From: Pseudomonas fluorescens
GTDB lineage: Bacteria; Pseudomonadota; Gammaproteobacteria; Pseudomonadales; Pseudomonadaceae
Direction: 5' to 3'
Length of the DNA: 64,000 nt
Assembly: GCF_902498065.1 (NCBI RefSeq)
Contig: NZ_CABVIR010000003.1
Location: 372,001 to 436,000 of the forward strand
Positions 55,640 through 64,000 of the stretch are shown here, piece after piece (positions within the stretch are counted from its first letter, which is position 1; each line of letters begins with the position of its first letter). The notes beneath the pieces were generated by a model. That model did not search any database, had not been told where the DNA came from, and worked only from the letters and a program-made list of their open reading frames with translations. Made by a program: the position numbers and the translations under genes.

Positions 55640-56260
55640 TCAACGCTGAACAACCTGCAGCGTGTTCTTCTCTTTCGGCAGAACCCGCTTGGCTACCACG
55701 TAGTGGCTTTCCCAGTACGGTTTCTTCAAAGTGTCGATGGTCACCGACTTGCCACGGCGTGGTGCGTGGATAAAGCGGTCATTGCCCAGGTAGATGGCAA
55801 CGTGATTGACCCGGCGGCTCTTGATGTTGAAGAAAATCAGGTCGCCCGGCTTCAGATCCTTGCGATCGACTTTCTCGCCATGACCGCTGGCCATGGCGTT
55901 CGAGGTGCGCGGCAGGTCAAACGTGGCATCGTTGAACGCGTATTTCACCAGGCCGCTGCAATCGAACCCTTTACTTGGGCTGCTGCCGCCCCAACGGTAA
56001 GGTGTACCGAGGACGTTGACGGCACGGCTCAGCACATTGCTGCTTTCTTTGTTCGCCATCGGCGGGACAAGCTTGCTGTTGGCTTTGCTCAGCGAAGTCG
56101 ATGGCTTGGCCGTTTGTTTGTTTTTGCTCGAAGGAGCAGAAACATGGGATTTTGGGGTGTAACCATTAACGTTAGGAAGACGTTGCTCACGATTGGTGGC
56201 GTGGGCGGCCAGTGGCATCAAAAGGCAAATGGTTAGCCATGTCTTGAAAAATGGACGCAT
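55640..56260 (-). CDS. Secreted NlpC/P60 peptidoglycan hydrolase
   Basis: The 206-residue protein has a signal peptide (MRPFFKTWLTICLLMPLAAHA), a basic low-complexity linker (SSKNKQTAKPSTSLSKANSK) and a C-terminal NlpC/P60 cysteine peptidase domain with the nucleophile in FDCSGLVKYAF and the histidine in VNHVAIYLGNDRF. It should cut peptide cross-links in the cell wall. The frame is open 40 codons upstream, but only the ATG at 56260 starts a signal peptide. Divergent to the TM2 gene across 250 bases. Confidence 0.88.
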   Translation of the reverse strand: MRPFFKTWLTICLLMPLAAHATNREQRLPNVNGYTPKSHVSAPSSKNKQTAKPSTSLSKANSKLVPPMANKESSNVLSRAVNVLGTPYRWGGSSPSKGFDCSGLVKYAFNDATFDLPRTSNAMASGHGEKVDRKDLKPGDLIFFNIKSRRVNHVAIYLGNDRFIHAPRRGKSVTIDTLKKPYWESHYVVAKRVLPKEKNTLQVVQR

Positions 56261-56510
56261 TAGGCAAGGCTCATATGGGTTAGCGCGAAACTTTATAACA
56301 GCTTTTTTTGTCATTCCGAGGCCGTTGGTCGATTCAACCTGGCGGTCAACGGAACCAAATACGCTGCAAATGGACGCCATTGTCGGACAGAAGTCAGGTG
56401 CTATAAGGGTTTGACGGCAGACAAGGTAACACTTGCCATACGTCGGCCACCTGTAAAAAAGTCACAAAGAATTCAAGAATATTTATCTATCGTGTGATTC
56501 GAGGCCATTC

Positions 56511-56942
56511 ATGAACACCTATCAACACCCCGTTCCACATCAAGATACCCACAGCAAAGTGATCGGATACCTGCTGTGGATTTTCGGTTTTACCGGCGCT
56601 CACCGCTTTTATTACGGCAAACCGGTGACCGGGACGATCTGGTTCTTCACCTTCGGTTTGTTGGGTATAGGCTGGCTGATCGACGTCTTTCTGATCCCGG
56701 CCATGGACCGCGAAGCGGACCTGCGTTTTACCCCCGGGCCGATCGAATACAACGTCGCGTGGATTCTGCTGACGTTTCTCGGGGTGCTCGGCGTGCACCG
56801 GATGTATCAGGGGAAGTGGATCAGCGGGTTGCTGTACCTGGTGACGGGCGGTTTGTTCTTTCTGGGGGTTTTGTATGACTTCTGGACGCTGAATGATCAG
56901 GTGTCAGTGCGCAACGCGCAGAATCGCGGCACTTTCCAGTAA
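56511..56942 (+). CDS. TM2-domain membrane protein
   Basis: The 143-residue inner-membrane protein carries two TM2-like units. Each has the GxHRxYxGK turn: FGFTGAHRFYYGKPVTG (about 24-40) and FLGVLGVHRMYQGKWISG (about 88-105), with hydrophobic helices around them. The TM2 family has no settled function. It stands alone in a divergent/convergent context between the NlpC/P60 gene and pyrC'. Confidence 0.87.
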   Translation: MNTYQHPVPHQDTHSKVIGYLLWIFGFTGAHRFYYGKPVTGTIWFFTFGLLGIGWLIDVFLIPAMDREADLRFTPGPIEYNVAWILLTFLGVLGVHRMYQGKWISGLLYLVTGGLFFLGVLYDFWTLNDQVSVRNAQNRGTFQ

Positions 56943-56943
56943 G

Positions 56944-57024
56944 TCATCGCCACCAGGCTGGCTCCCACAGAGGATTTGTGTTGTTCACAGATCCTGTGTG
57001 GGAGCTAGCACTGCTAGCGATTGG
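56944..57024. repeat. REP inverted pair m (degenerate)
   Basis: Left arm ATCGCCACCAGGCTGGCTCC and right arm TGTGGGAGCTAGCACTGCTA face each other at the convergent TM2/pyrC' junction; both arms are imperfect and the right stem has changed to CTAGCA/TGCTAG, keeping its own pairing. Confidence 0.82.
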
Positions 57025-57036
57025 GACTGCTCAGTA

Positions 57037-58308
57037 TCAAGCCTGGTGGCTGATCCGCCCATCCACTAGCGTGTAACGCACCACGCCTGGCAGGCTATGC
57101 CCAATGAACGGGCAGTTCTCACCCTTGGACAACCAGGTTTCACCGGCCACGGTCGAAGCCGTCGGGTCGAACAGCACGATGTCCGCCGCCCCACCCACCA
57201 CCAGTTTCCCCGCCGGCAAGCGCAATGCTTCAGCAGGCCCGGCACTCAGGCGTGCCAGCAGCGTCGGCAGATCCAGCAAGCCATCCTCCACCAGCGTCAA
57301 CGCCAATGGCAGCAACAGTTCAACGCTGCTGATACCCGGCTCGGTGGCACCGAACGGCGCCAGTTTGGCGTCCCGCTCATGGGGTTGGTGATGGCTGGAA
57401 ATCGCCGAAACCACTCCCGACTTCACCGCCTCACGCAAGCCATCGCGGTCGGCGCGGGTGCGCAGCGGCGGCTGGACGTGATAGAGGCTGCTGAAGTCGA
57501 TCAGTGCTTCATCGGTCAGGATCAGCTGATACAACGCCACATCGGCGGTCACCGGCAGTCCACGGGCCTGAGCCTGAGCGATCAGGGCCACGCCGCGAGC
57601 GCTGGTGAGTTGGCTGAAGTGCGCGCGCACGCCGCTTTGCTCGACCAGCAGCAGATCCCGGGCCAATGCCACGGTTTCGGCGGTTTCCGGAATCCCCGGC
57701 AAACCGAGGAAACTGGCGGTCGGGCCTTCGTGCGCCAAGCCACCTTCGGCCAGATCATGGTCCTGCGAGTTGAAAATCACCGTCAGGTCGAAGGTCGCCG
57801 CGTACTCCAGCGCCCGGCACAGCGTGCGGGTGTTGCGGAAGCTTTCCAGACCGTTGCCGAACGCCACGCAACCGGCGTCGCGCAAAGCCACGAGCTCTGC
57901 CAGTTGCTCACCCTCAAGGCCTTTGCTCAAGGCACCGATCGGGAACACCTTGGTGTTGCCGGCCTCGCGGGCGCGGTCGAGGATCAGTTCGGCCACGGCC
58001 GAGGTGTCCAGCACCGGTTTGGTTTTTGGCGGGCAGCACAGACTGGTCACGCCACCGGCGGCGGCCGCGCGGGTTTCGCTGACGATTGAACCTTTGCGGC
58101 TGTAGCCCGGCTCGCGCAGGGCGACGTTCAGGTCGACCAGCCCCGGTGCGGCCACCAGGCCTTGGGCGTCGAGGGTGTCGACGGCAACGAAACCGGCCGG
58201 TGCGGCGCCAAGGGCGACGATCTTGCAGGCTTCGATGTGGATATCAGTCACTTGATCCAGCCCGCTGACTGGATCGATCACGCGGGCGCCGAGAATGCTG
58301 AGCTTCAC
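57037..58308 (-). CDS. pyrC': Inactive dihydroorotase homologue PyrC' (PyrX)
   Basis: The 423-residue protein has the dihydroorotase fold but not the activity. Where true enzymes have the zinc ligands DxHxHxR it reads [11 protein letters not shown] (about residue 60), so both histidines are missing. In Pseudomonas this protein is known as a structural subunit needed to assemble active aspartate transcarbamoylase with PyrB. The start is a GTG at 58308 that overlaps the pyrB stop by 4 bases (GTGA), so it is made together with PyrB; an open frame extends further upstream only through overlap with pyrB. Confidence 0.92.
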   Translation of the reverse strand: MKLSILGARVIDPVSGLDQVTDIHIEACKIVALGAAPAGFVAVDTLDAQGLVAAPGLVDLNVALREPGYSRKGSIVSETRAAAAGGVTSLCCPPKTKPVLDTSAVAELILDRAREAGNTKVFPIGALSKGLEGEQLAELVALRDAGCVAFGNGLESFRNTRTLCRALEYAATFDLTVIFNSQDHDLAEGGLAHEGPTASFLGLPGIPETAETVALARDLLLVEQSGVRAHFSQLTSARGVALIAQAQARGLPVTADVALYQLILTDEALIDFSSLYHVQPPLRTRADRDGLREAVKSGVVSAISSHHQPHERDAKLAPFGATEPGISSVELLLPLALTLVEDGLLDLPTLLARLSAGPAEALRLPAGKLVVGGAADIVLFDPTASTVAGETWLSKGENCPFIGHSLPGVVRYTLVDGRISHQA

Positions 58309-59309
58309 TGGGCGTTCTCCTGCTCGAATTGGCGCTGGGCAGTCTGCCCGCTCATGGCCATGGACAGCACGGCCATACGAATCGCGATGCCGTAGGTCAC
58401 CTGGTTGAGAATCACCGAATGCGGACCGTCGGCCACCGCCGACTCGATCTCCACGCCCCGGTTGATCGGGCCCGGGTGCATGACGATGCAATCCGGTTTG
58501 GCGCCGGCGAGGCGTGCGGTGGTCAGGCCGAACAGGCGGTAGAACTCACCTTCGCTCGGCAGCAGGCCACCGGTCATGCGTTCACGTTGCAGGCGCAGCA
58601 TGATCACCACGTCGACGTCTTTCAGGCCTTCGGTCATGTTGGTGTAAACCTTCACGCCGTATTGCTCGATGCCGATCGGCAGCAGGGTTTTCGGCGCGAT
58701 CACGCGGATGTCCGGGCAACCGAGGGTTTTCAGCGCCAGCATGTTCGAGCGCGCGACCCGCGAGTGCAGGATGTCGCCGACGATGGCTACCGAAAGGTTT
58801 TCGAAACCGCCCTTGTGCCGACGAATCGTCAACATGTCGAGCATGCCTTGGGTCGGGTGGGCGTGACGGCCGTCGCCGCCGTTGATGATCGCCACTTGCG
58901 GGCACACGTGTTCGGCGATGAAGTGCGCAGCGCCGGAATCACCGTGACGCACGACGAACATGTCGGCGGCCATCGCTTCCAGGTTGCGCAGGGTGTCGAG
59001 CAGGGTTTCGCCCTTGCTCGCCGACGATGTCGACACGTTCAACGTGATCACGTCGGCCGACAGCCGTTGGGCGGCCAGTTCGAAGGTGGTGCGGGTGCGG
59101 GTCGAGTTCTCGAAGAACACGTTGCACACGGTCTTGCCGCGCAGCAACGGGACCTTCTTCACGGCCCGGGCGCCAACTTCGAGGAACGAGTCGGCGGTGT
59201 CGAGGATTTCCGTCAGCAGCTCGCGGCGCAGACCGTCGAGCGAGAGGAAGTGGCGCAGCTGGCCCTGATCATTGAGCTGCAGCGGGCGCTTGGTTTCTAG
59301 AGGCGTCAT
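58305..59309 (-). CDS. pyrB: Aspartate carbamoyltransferase catalytic subunit
   Basis: PyrB joins carbamoyl phosphate and aspartate in pyrimidine synthesis. The 334-residue enzyme matches the Pseudomonas length. It has the carbamoyl-phosphate site [13 protein letters not shown] (about 69-81), the loop [11 protein letters not shown], and [10 protein letters not shown]. As in other pseudomonads the N-terminus is extended compared with E. coli PyrB ([20 protein letters not shown]). It lies 27 bases after pyrR. Confidence 0.96.
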   Translation of the reverse strand: MTPLETKRPLQLNDQGQLRHFLSLDGLRRELLTEILDTADSFLEVGARAVKKVPLLRGKTVCNVFFENSTRTRTTFELAAQRLSADVITLNVSTSSASKGETLLDTLRNLEAMAADMFVVRHGDSGAAHFIAEHVCPQVAIINGGDGRHAHPTQGMLDMLTIRRHKGGFENLSVAIVGDILHSRVARSNMLALKTLGCPDIRVIAPKTLLPIGIEQYGVKVYTNMTEGLKDVDVVIMLRLQRERMTGGLLPSEGEFYRLFGLTTARLAGAKPDCIVMHPGPINRGVEIESAVADGPHSVILNQVTYGIAIRMAVLSMAMSGQTAQRQFEQENAQ

Positions 59310-59336
59310 CGCGAGGGGGACTCTCAATAGGGCGAA

Positions 59337-59840
59337 TTAAAGGGCGAGGTCTTGCAGTTCGAGCTTGAGCTCCGGGCCGGACAGTTTCACGCGCTCGTGG
59401 GCCGCCAGCGACAAGGTCGCGCCCACGACGTTCGGGCGGATCGGCAGTTCGCCGGCGTCCAGGTCCAGCAGGCATACCAGCGTCACGCTGGCCGGGCGGC
59501 CGTAGTCGAAAAGTTCGTTCATGGCGGCGCGGATGGTGCGGCCGCTCATCAGCACGTCGTCGATCAGCACCAGGTCCTGGCCTTCGATCTCGAACGGCAG
59601 CGCGGATGGGCGTACTTGCGGGTGCAGGCCGTTCTGGCTGAAGTCGTCGCGGTAGAAGGACACGTCCAGCGTGCCGAGCGGCGCATCGCTGCCCAGTTCT
59701 TCGAGCAACGCCTGGGCGACCCAGACGCCACCGGTACGAATACCGATGTAGCGCGGTTCGCTGATGCCACGGTGTTCCAGATGTGCCTTGAGACGGATCG
59801 CCATCTGGCTGATCAGTTCGGCGGGATTGGGCAGGCTCAT
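59337..59840 (-). CDS. pyrR: Pyrimidine operon regulator/uracil phosphoribosyltransferase PyrR
   Basis: The 167-residue protein has the phosphoribosyltransferase fold and PRPP loop [19 protein letters not shown] (about 96-114). In Bacillus PyrR controls pyrimidine genes by attenuation; in Pseudomonas it is a regulator of pyr genes with a less clear mode. It sits first in pyrR-pyrB-pyrC'. A hairpin lies in its leader. Confidence 0.93.
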   Translation of the reverse strand: MSLPNPAELISQMAIRLKAHLEHRGISEPRYIGIRTGGVWVAQALLEELGSDAPLGTLDVSFYRDDFSQNGLHPQVRPSALPFEIEGQDLVLIDDVLMSGRTIRAAMNELFDYGRPASVTLVCLLDLDAGELPIRPNVVGATLSLAAHERVKLSGPELKLELQDLAL

Positions 59841-59857
59841 GGTTGCTCCTTCTTGGG

Positions 59858-59889
59858 CCCGGGCCGGGTGGTGCTGGAGGTGGCCCGGG
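59858..59889 (-). promoter_or_regulatory. Hairpin in the pyrR leader
   Basis: CCCGGGCC and GGCCCGGG form a perfect 8-base stem with a 16-base loop in the 82-base gap between ruvX and pyrR, ending 17 bases before the pyrR start and just before its AAGGAG. It could control pyrR-pyrB-pyrC' translation or be a ruvX 3' hairpin. There is no T run. Confidence 0.4.
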
Positions 59890-59922
59890 TTGTCGCTATA
59901 GAGAGTCGCTTGTTACGGCTCT

Positions 59923-60360
59923 TCAGGATTCGAACAGTGCGCTGTTTTCGTCGAGCCAGCCTTGCAGCAGCAGGGCGGCGGCGATGGCGTCGACCGGGTT
60001 GTCGCGGTAACTGCCTTTTTGCCCGCCACGATCACGTCGTTCGCCCTTGGCTTCAAACGTGGTGAGGCGTTCATCGTGGGTATAGAAGGGCAGGTTGTAG
60101 CGGCCGTTGAGGCGGCGGGCGAACTTCTCGGCGCGCAGGCACATGTCGCTCGGCGTGCCGTCCATATTCAATGGCAGGCCGACCACCACGGCATCGGGTT
60201 TCCACTCTTTAATGAGCGCTTCGACCTGATTCCAGTCGGGCACCCCGTTTTGCGCCTTCAACGTGCACAACTCGCGGGCCTGGCCGGTAATCACCTGGCC
60301 GACTGCCACGCCGATCTGTTTGGTGCCGTAGTCGAAACCCAGAATCAGACGCAGGGCCAT
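59923..60360 (-). CDS. ruvX: Holliday junction resolvase-like protein RuvX/YqgF
   Basis: The 145-residue RNase H-fold nuclease has LILGFDYGTKQIGVAVG, DAVVVGLPLNMDGTPSDMC, and DERLTTFEA with the conserved acidic residues. The family is linked to processing of 16S rRNA 5' ends and to recombination. Its ATG overlaps the yqgE stop by one base (TGATG). Confidence 0.93.
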   Translation of the reverse strand: MALRLILGFDYGTKQIGVAVGQVITGQARELCTLKAQNGVPDWNQVEALIKEWKPDAVVVGLPLNMDGTPSDMCLRAEKFARRLNGRYNLPFYTHDERLTTFEAKGERRDRGGQKGSYRDNPVDAIAAALLLQGWLDENSALFES

Positions 60361-60932
60361 CAGGCGTGTCCCGCCTGACTGGTGAGCAGGCTGAGATTGA
60401 CGCCCAGGTGCTTGGCCGCCGCTTCGAGGCGCAGTTCGCTGCTGGTGTTGAACAGGATGTCGGCATCGAACGGGCAGGTCAGCCAGGCGTTGTCGGCCAG
60501 TTCGGCCTCAAGCTGCCCGGCTTCCCAACCCGCATAACCGAGAGCGATCAGGCTTTTGGCCGGACCGACACCGTCGGCGATGGCGAACAATACGTCCTGG
60601 GAGGTGGACAACGACAGGTCGCCTTCCAGATCAACGGTCGCCTGAAACTGCTTGCCCGACGGGTGCAGGACAAAACCGCGATCAGTCTGCACCGGGCCGC
60701 CGATGAAGATCGGCACATGCTGGCAGAGCATCGGCGGTTCGATATCGGGGCGCAATTGCTCGAGGATATCGGCCAGGTTCAGGTCTTGCGGACGGTTGAC
60801 CACCAGCCCCATGGCACCATTGGCCGTGTGCTCGACGATGTAGGTCAAGGTGTGCGCAAAGTTCGGGTCGGCCATGTGCGGCATGGCGATCAGGAAGTGA
60901 TGCTTGAGGTAGCTGGGGCTGACGTTTTTCAT
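60360..60932 (-). CDS. yqgE: YqgE/AlgH family protein
   Basis: The 190-residue protein is a UPF0301 (YqgE/AlgH) member with the family starts LKHHFLIAMPHMADPNFAHT and GAMGLVVNRP, plus GPVQTDRGFVLHP. In P. aeruginosa a member was linked to alginate control. The frame is open 44 codons upstream through a REP element; the ATG at 60932 is the family start. It is translationally coupled to ruvX. Confidence 0.92.
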   Translation of the reverse strand: MKNVSPSYLKHHFLIAMPHMADPNFAHTLTYIVEHTANGAMGLVVNRPQDLNLADILEQLRPDIEPPMLCQHVPIFIGGPVQTDRGFVLHPSGKQFQATVDLEGDLSLSTSQDVLFAIADGVGPAKSLIALGYAGWEAGQLEAELADNAWLTCPFDADILFNTSSELRLEAAAKHLGVNLSLLTSQAGHA

Positions 60933-61014
60933 GAGCGCTAGTGTGGCGTTGGAGGGGCGAACTGACAAGCTGGGGATGCGTAGGAAATGCCGCAAATCCC
61001 GACAACAATTGATT

Positions 61015-61110
61015 CCCTGTGGGAGCGGGCTTGCCCGCGATGAGGGCGCTACATTCAAAATCAATGTGTCAGAAAGACCGCTTTCGCGGGCAAGCCCGCT
61101 CCCACAGGGT
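61015..61110. repeat. REP inverted pair n
   Basis: Two facing GAGCGGGCTTGCCCGCGA arms lie between tonB and yqgE, which run the same way. Both arms are intact. Confidence 0.9.
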
Positions 61111-61122
61111 TATGCATCGTGA

Positions 61123-62022
61123 CTAATTACTGAAGAGGCGATCCCCGCGCGCGAACTTCCACGTCCGGATGATTTCCAGTCGGTCGATGTCCGACAAATC
61201 CCCGGTAAACGGCGAAAACGGCGCTGCCAGCCTTACGATCCGCTGTGCCGCCTGATCCAGCAGCGGTTGCCCGGAGGACTCGAGCACCAGCACTTCATAC
61301 AGCGAGCCGTCGCGGTTGATCGAGACCATCAAGCGCAGATTGCCGTAAATCTGTTGGCGCCGCGCTTCGTCGGGGTAATTGAGGTTGCCGATGCGCTCGA
61401 CCTTCTTGCGCCATTCGTCCTTGTACCAGGCGCCCTTGTCTTTCATGGTCGAAGCGGCGCTCAGACGGTGAATGCGCGGGCGCTTGGCGTATAGCTGTTG
61501 TTCGTTGGCCAGTTCCGCTTCGAGGCTGGCGATGTCGCTGGACAACTGTTCACTGTCGAACGTCGGCGCGGCGACCGCAGGTTTGGTCACGGGTTTGGGT
61601 TCTTCGGTCTTGGCTGCGGCTTTTTTCGGTTTCGGTGCGACAGTGGTCACGGCAGCCTTGGGCGGCGCTTCCTGCACTTCAGGCTTGGCGGCCGGCGGTG
61701 GCGTGACTTTTTGCACCTTGTTGTCCTGGAACGGCGCGACCTCGGTGGTCTTGGGAATCGCCTTTTTATCCAGGGTACCGCTGCCTTCCTGATTTTCCTG
61801 GGCGAGAAAGTCAGCCTTTGCCGGCTTCTTTTCGCTCTTGAAGGTGGCGAGGGTGATTTCCAGGGTTTTGCTGATTTGCTTGGGTTCGACCATCGTGAAT
61901 CCGACGCCCAACAGCAAGGCCAGGTGAATCAGCGCCGCGAGAAACAGGGTAAATCCGAGGCGATCGGCCGGGCGCACACCACGGTGGGCGAGTTCGGCGG
62001 GCAGATCGGACGGAAGTGTCAT
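61123..62022 (-). CDS. TonB-family energy transducer, TonB3-like
   Basis: The 299-residue protein has one membrane helix near the N-terminus (LGFTLFLAALIHLALLLGVG, about 22-41), a Lys/Pro/Ala-rich periplasmic spacer (about 60-150), a coiled stretch (about 155-175) and a C-terminal TonB domain (YPDEARRQQIYGNLRLMVSI near 215, LDQAAQRIVRLAAPFSPF). Gene order next to gshB and pilGH matches P. aeruginosa TonB3 (PA0406), which was linked to twitching motility. No exbBD genes lie nearby. Confidence 0.87.
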   Translation of the reverse strand: MTLPSDLPAELAHRGVRPADRLGFTLFLAALIHLALLLGVGFTMVEPKQISKTLEITLATFKSEKKPAKADFLAQENQEGSGTLDKKAIPKTTEVAPFQDNKVQKVTPPPAAKPEVQEAPPKAAVTTVAPKPKKAAAKTEEPKPVTKPAVAAPTFDSEQLSSDIASLEAELANEQQLYAKRPRIHRLSAASTMKDKGAWYKDEWRKKVERIGNLNYPDEARRQQIYGNLRLMVSINRDGSLYEVLVLESSGQPLLDQAAQRIVRLAAPFSPFTGDLSDIDRLEIIRTWKFARGDRLFSN

Positions 62023-62099
62023 GACAAGAAAACCAACATCGCGTTTTTCACAGGCCGCGCATGATAACGCAATGTTGGTTCGATCCTGGCTGTTCTATA

Positions 62100-63053
62100 T
62101 CAACGAGCCTTGAGCTTCTGATCGATGGCATCCATCAGCATCCCGCCTATGTCGGTGCCGAACGCATTATCAATCTCGCGAATGCAGGTCGGGCTGGTGA
62201 CGTTGATTTCCGTCAGGTGCTCGCCAATCACGTCCAGGCCTACGAACAGCAGGCCTTTCTCGCGCAGGGTCGGGCCGACTTGCGCGGCGATCCAGCGGTC
62301 TTTCTCGGTCAGCGGACGGGCTTCGCCACGACCACCGGCCGCGAGGTTGCCACGGGTTTCGCCGGCGGCCGGAATCCGCGCCAGGCAATAATCCACCGGC
62401 TCGCCGTCGATCATCAGGATGCGTTTGTCGCCGTCGACAATCGCCGGCAGGTAACCCTGGATCATGATCTGCTGCTTGCCGTGCAAGGTCAGGGTTTCGA
62501 GAATCACCGACAGGTTCGGGTGGCCGGCGGTGTGACGGAAGATCGAAGAACCGCCCATGCCGTCCAGTGGCTTGAGGATCACGTCGCCGTGATGATCGGC
62601 GAACTCGCGCAGTACGTCCGGGCGACGGCTGACGATGGTCGGCGGCGTGCACTGCGGAAACAGCGTGGCGAACAGTTTTTCATTGCAGTCACGCAGGCTC
62701 TGCGGCTTGTTGACCACCAGCACGCCGGCGCGCTCGGCCTGCTCCAGCAGGTAAGTGGAGTAGACGAACTCCATGTCGAACGGCGGATCCTTGCGCATCA
62801 GGATCACGTCCAGATCGCTCAACAGCGCGTCCGTCTCGGCTTCCAGTTCGAACCATTTTTCCGGGTTGGCGAAGACTTTCAGCGGCCGCATCCGCGCCCG
62901 CGCTTGACCTTCGGCCTGATACAAATCGCCCTGTTCCATATAGAACAGTTCCCAACCGCGCTTCTGTGCGGCCAGCAGCATGGCCAGCGAGCTATCCTTT
63001 TTATAGGAGATGCTGGCGATAGGGTCCATGACAATCCCGACGCGAACGCTCAT
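62100..63053 (-). CDS. gshB: Glutathione synthetase
   Basis: GshB adds glycine to gamma-glutamylcysteine with ATP. The 317-residue ATP-grasp enzyme has VRVGIVMDPIASISYKKDSS, the ATP-binding loop LKPLDGMGGSSIFR, and the C-terminal metal site DVIGEHLTEINVTSPTC. The frame is open 39 codons upstream; ATGAGCGTTCGC at 63053, after GAGGAAAAACCC, is the normal start. Divergent to pilG across 234 bases. Confidence 0.96.
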   Translation of the reverse strand: MSVRVGIVMDPIASISYKKDSSLAMLLAAQKRGWELFYMEQGDLYQAEGQARARMRPLKVFANPEKWFELEAETDALLSDLDVILMRKDPPFDMEFVYSTYLLEQAERAGVLVVNKPQSLRDCNEKLFATLFPQCTPPTIVSRRPDVLREFADHHGDVILKPLDGMGGSSIFRHTAGHPNLSVILETLTLHGKQQIMIQGYLPAIVDGDKRILMIDGEPVDYCLARIPAAGETRGNLAAGGRGEARPLTEKDRWIAAQVGPTLREKGLLFVGLDVIGEHLTEINVTSPTCIREIDNAFGTDIGGMLMDAIDQKLKAR

Positions 63054-63287
63054 GGGTTTTTCCTCGAAATGGGGTGGTCCGAAAGGACACGAAAAAGTGG
63101 CGTCAGAGTGGCGCCGAGTGTGTTCCCGGTCAAGGAAAAACCACCGCGCCAGTCCCCCGATAGATTGCATTTGGAGACTGTGCTAAAAAGGCTGCCATAT
63201 CGTTCTGGCCCTTAAACATCAAGGGTTTCGAGCCTCCGGTTATCGGAAACGGACAAATTGATTCGCAAAGGCGACGGCAGAGCATCT

Positions 63288-63692
63288 ATGGACCAGCATT
63301 CCAGCGCCTTGAAGGTCATGGTGATCGACGATTCGAAGACGATTCGCCGCACCGCCGAAACGCTGCTGAAGAACGTGGGGTGTGAGGTCATCACGGCCAT
63401 CGACGGTTTCGATGCCCTGGCCAAGATTGCCGACAATCATCCAGGCATCATTTTCGTCGACATCATGATGCCGCGTCTGGATGGCTATCAGACCTGCGCT
63501 TTAATCAAGAACAACAGTGCGTTCAAGTCCACGCCAGTGATCATGCTGTCGTCCAAGGACGGGCTGTTCGACAAGGCCAAGGGGCGCATCGTCGGTTCCG
63601 ACCAGTTTTTGACCAAGCCTTTCAGCAAGGAAGAACTGCTGAACGCGATCCAGGCCCATGTACCGGGCTTCGCCGCCGTTTTGCCGCAGTAG
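63288..63692 (+). CDS. pilG: Twitching motility response regulator PilG
   Basis: PilG is a single receiver-domain protein of the Chp chemosensory system that promotes pilus extension. The 134-residue protein has the acidic pair in VMVIDDSKTIRR, the phosphorylated aspartate in IIFVDIMMPRLDGYQ, and the lysine in FLTKPFSKEEL. The ATG at 63288 matches the P. aeruginosa start (MEQQSDGLKVM there); an open frame 10 codons upstream is not used. pilH follows 60 bases later. Confidence 0.95.
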   Translation: MDQHSSALKVMVIDDSKTIRRTAETLLKNVGCEVITAIDGFDALAKIADNHPGIIFVDIMMPRLDGYQTCALIKNNSAFKSTPVIMLSSKDGLFDKAKGRIVGSDQFLTKPFSKEELLNAIQAHVPGFAAVLPQ

Positions 63693-63752
63693 GACACGCA
63701 CAGTGACGCTCGGCCAGCGGGCCCGGCGTCGACAAGAAGAATGGGGAAAACC

Positions 63753-64000
63753 ATGGCACGTATTCTGATCGTCGATGATTCGCCGACCGAAATGTACAAA
63801 TTGACCGGCATGCTGGAAAAGCACGGTCATGAAGTGTTGAAAGCCGAAAACGGCGCCGACGGCGTGGCCCTGGCCCGTCTGGAAAAACCCGACGCGGTGC
63901 TGATGGACATCGTCATGCCCGGCCTCAACGGTTTCCAGGCGACCCGCCAGTTGACCAAAGACCCGGAAACCGGGCACATCCCGGTGATCATCATCACCAC
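63753..64000 (+). CDS. pilH: Twitching motility response regulator PilH, N-terminal part
   Basis: This is a second receiver-domain protein of the Chp system, cut by the window end after 82 codons. It shows ARILIVDDSPTEMYKLTGML, the phosphorylated aspartate in AVLMDIVMPGLNGFQ, and HIPVIIITT. GGGGAAAACC precedes the ATG. In P. aeruginosa pilI, pilJ and the rest of the chp cluster follow. Confidence 0.94.
   Translation, partial: MARILIVDDSPTEMYKLTGMLEKHGHEVLKAENGADGVALARLEKPDAVLMDIVMPGLNGFQATRQLTKDPETGHIPVIIIT

Overview
This window looks like chromosomal DNA of a Pseudomonas of the fluorescens group. GC and codon use are high and even, and the gaps carry the inverted REP pairs typical of that group (TGTGGGAGC followed by CGAGCCTGCTCGCGA or GGGCTTGCCCGCGA arms). 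From memory, the order lgt-thyA ... folA ... ilvD ... mutM ... coaD-laoABCR ... rsmD-M16-M16-ftsYEX-rpoH ... thiSG-trmB-hemW-rdgB-metWX-yggT-proC-yggS-pilT ... pyrC'-pyrB-pyrR-ruvX-yqgE-tonB-gshB-pilGH follows P. aeruginosa PAO1 roughly from PA0341 to PA0409, so most of the window is conserved backbone. I found no tRNA, rRNA, CRISPR array, transposase, prophage or plasmid function.

Layout. 1-1229: the end of lgt and thyA. 1355-11680: an accessory block with a cadmium-responsive regulator and efflux ATPase (cadR/cadA), a LysR regulator, a 2-aminoethylphosphonate-type ABC importer, a flavin amine oxidase and a PhnZ-like HD oxygenase, then a small protein made of two 91-residue acidic repeats. 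11721-14460: a GTPase/membrane pair of unknown role (DUF3482/DUF2868). 14546-25948: housekeeping and metabolic genes (folA, cystine transporter, phosphorylcholine phosphatase, ilvD, MFS pump, rlmI, HDOD protein, mutM, ferredoxin, coaD). 26064-30637: a LaoABCR-type long-chain alcohol oxidation locus. 30671-33390: sulfurtransferase, AraC regulator, hydrolase.

33446-39822 is the most unusual part. A normal pair of M16 peptidase genes (zinc subunit plus membrane-anchored partner) and rsmD is followed by a second copy of the block. In that copy the two M16 genes are fused into one 893-residue protein with no signal peptide and no membrane anchor, and only the last 32 codons of the second rsmD remain.

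40167-64000 is conserved backbone: ftsYEX-rpoH, mtgA, thiSG, trmB, hemW-rdgB, metXW, yggT-proC-yggS, pilT, an NlpC/P60 hydrolase, a TM2 protein, the pyrimidine genes pyrR-pyrB-pyrC' (the last a catalytically dead dihydroorotase), ruvX, yqgE, a TonB3-like protein, gshB and the twitching-motility response regulators pilG and pilH (cut by the window end).

The window is densely coding. The only gene-free stretch over 300 bases is 39823-40166, between the M16 pair and ftsY. Thirteen inverted REP pairs and one single REP hairpin fill the gaps. They occur at nine of ten convergent gene junctions and at none of ten divergent promoter regions.
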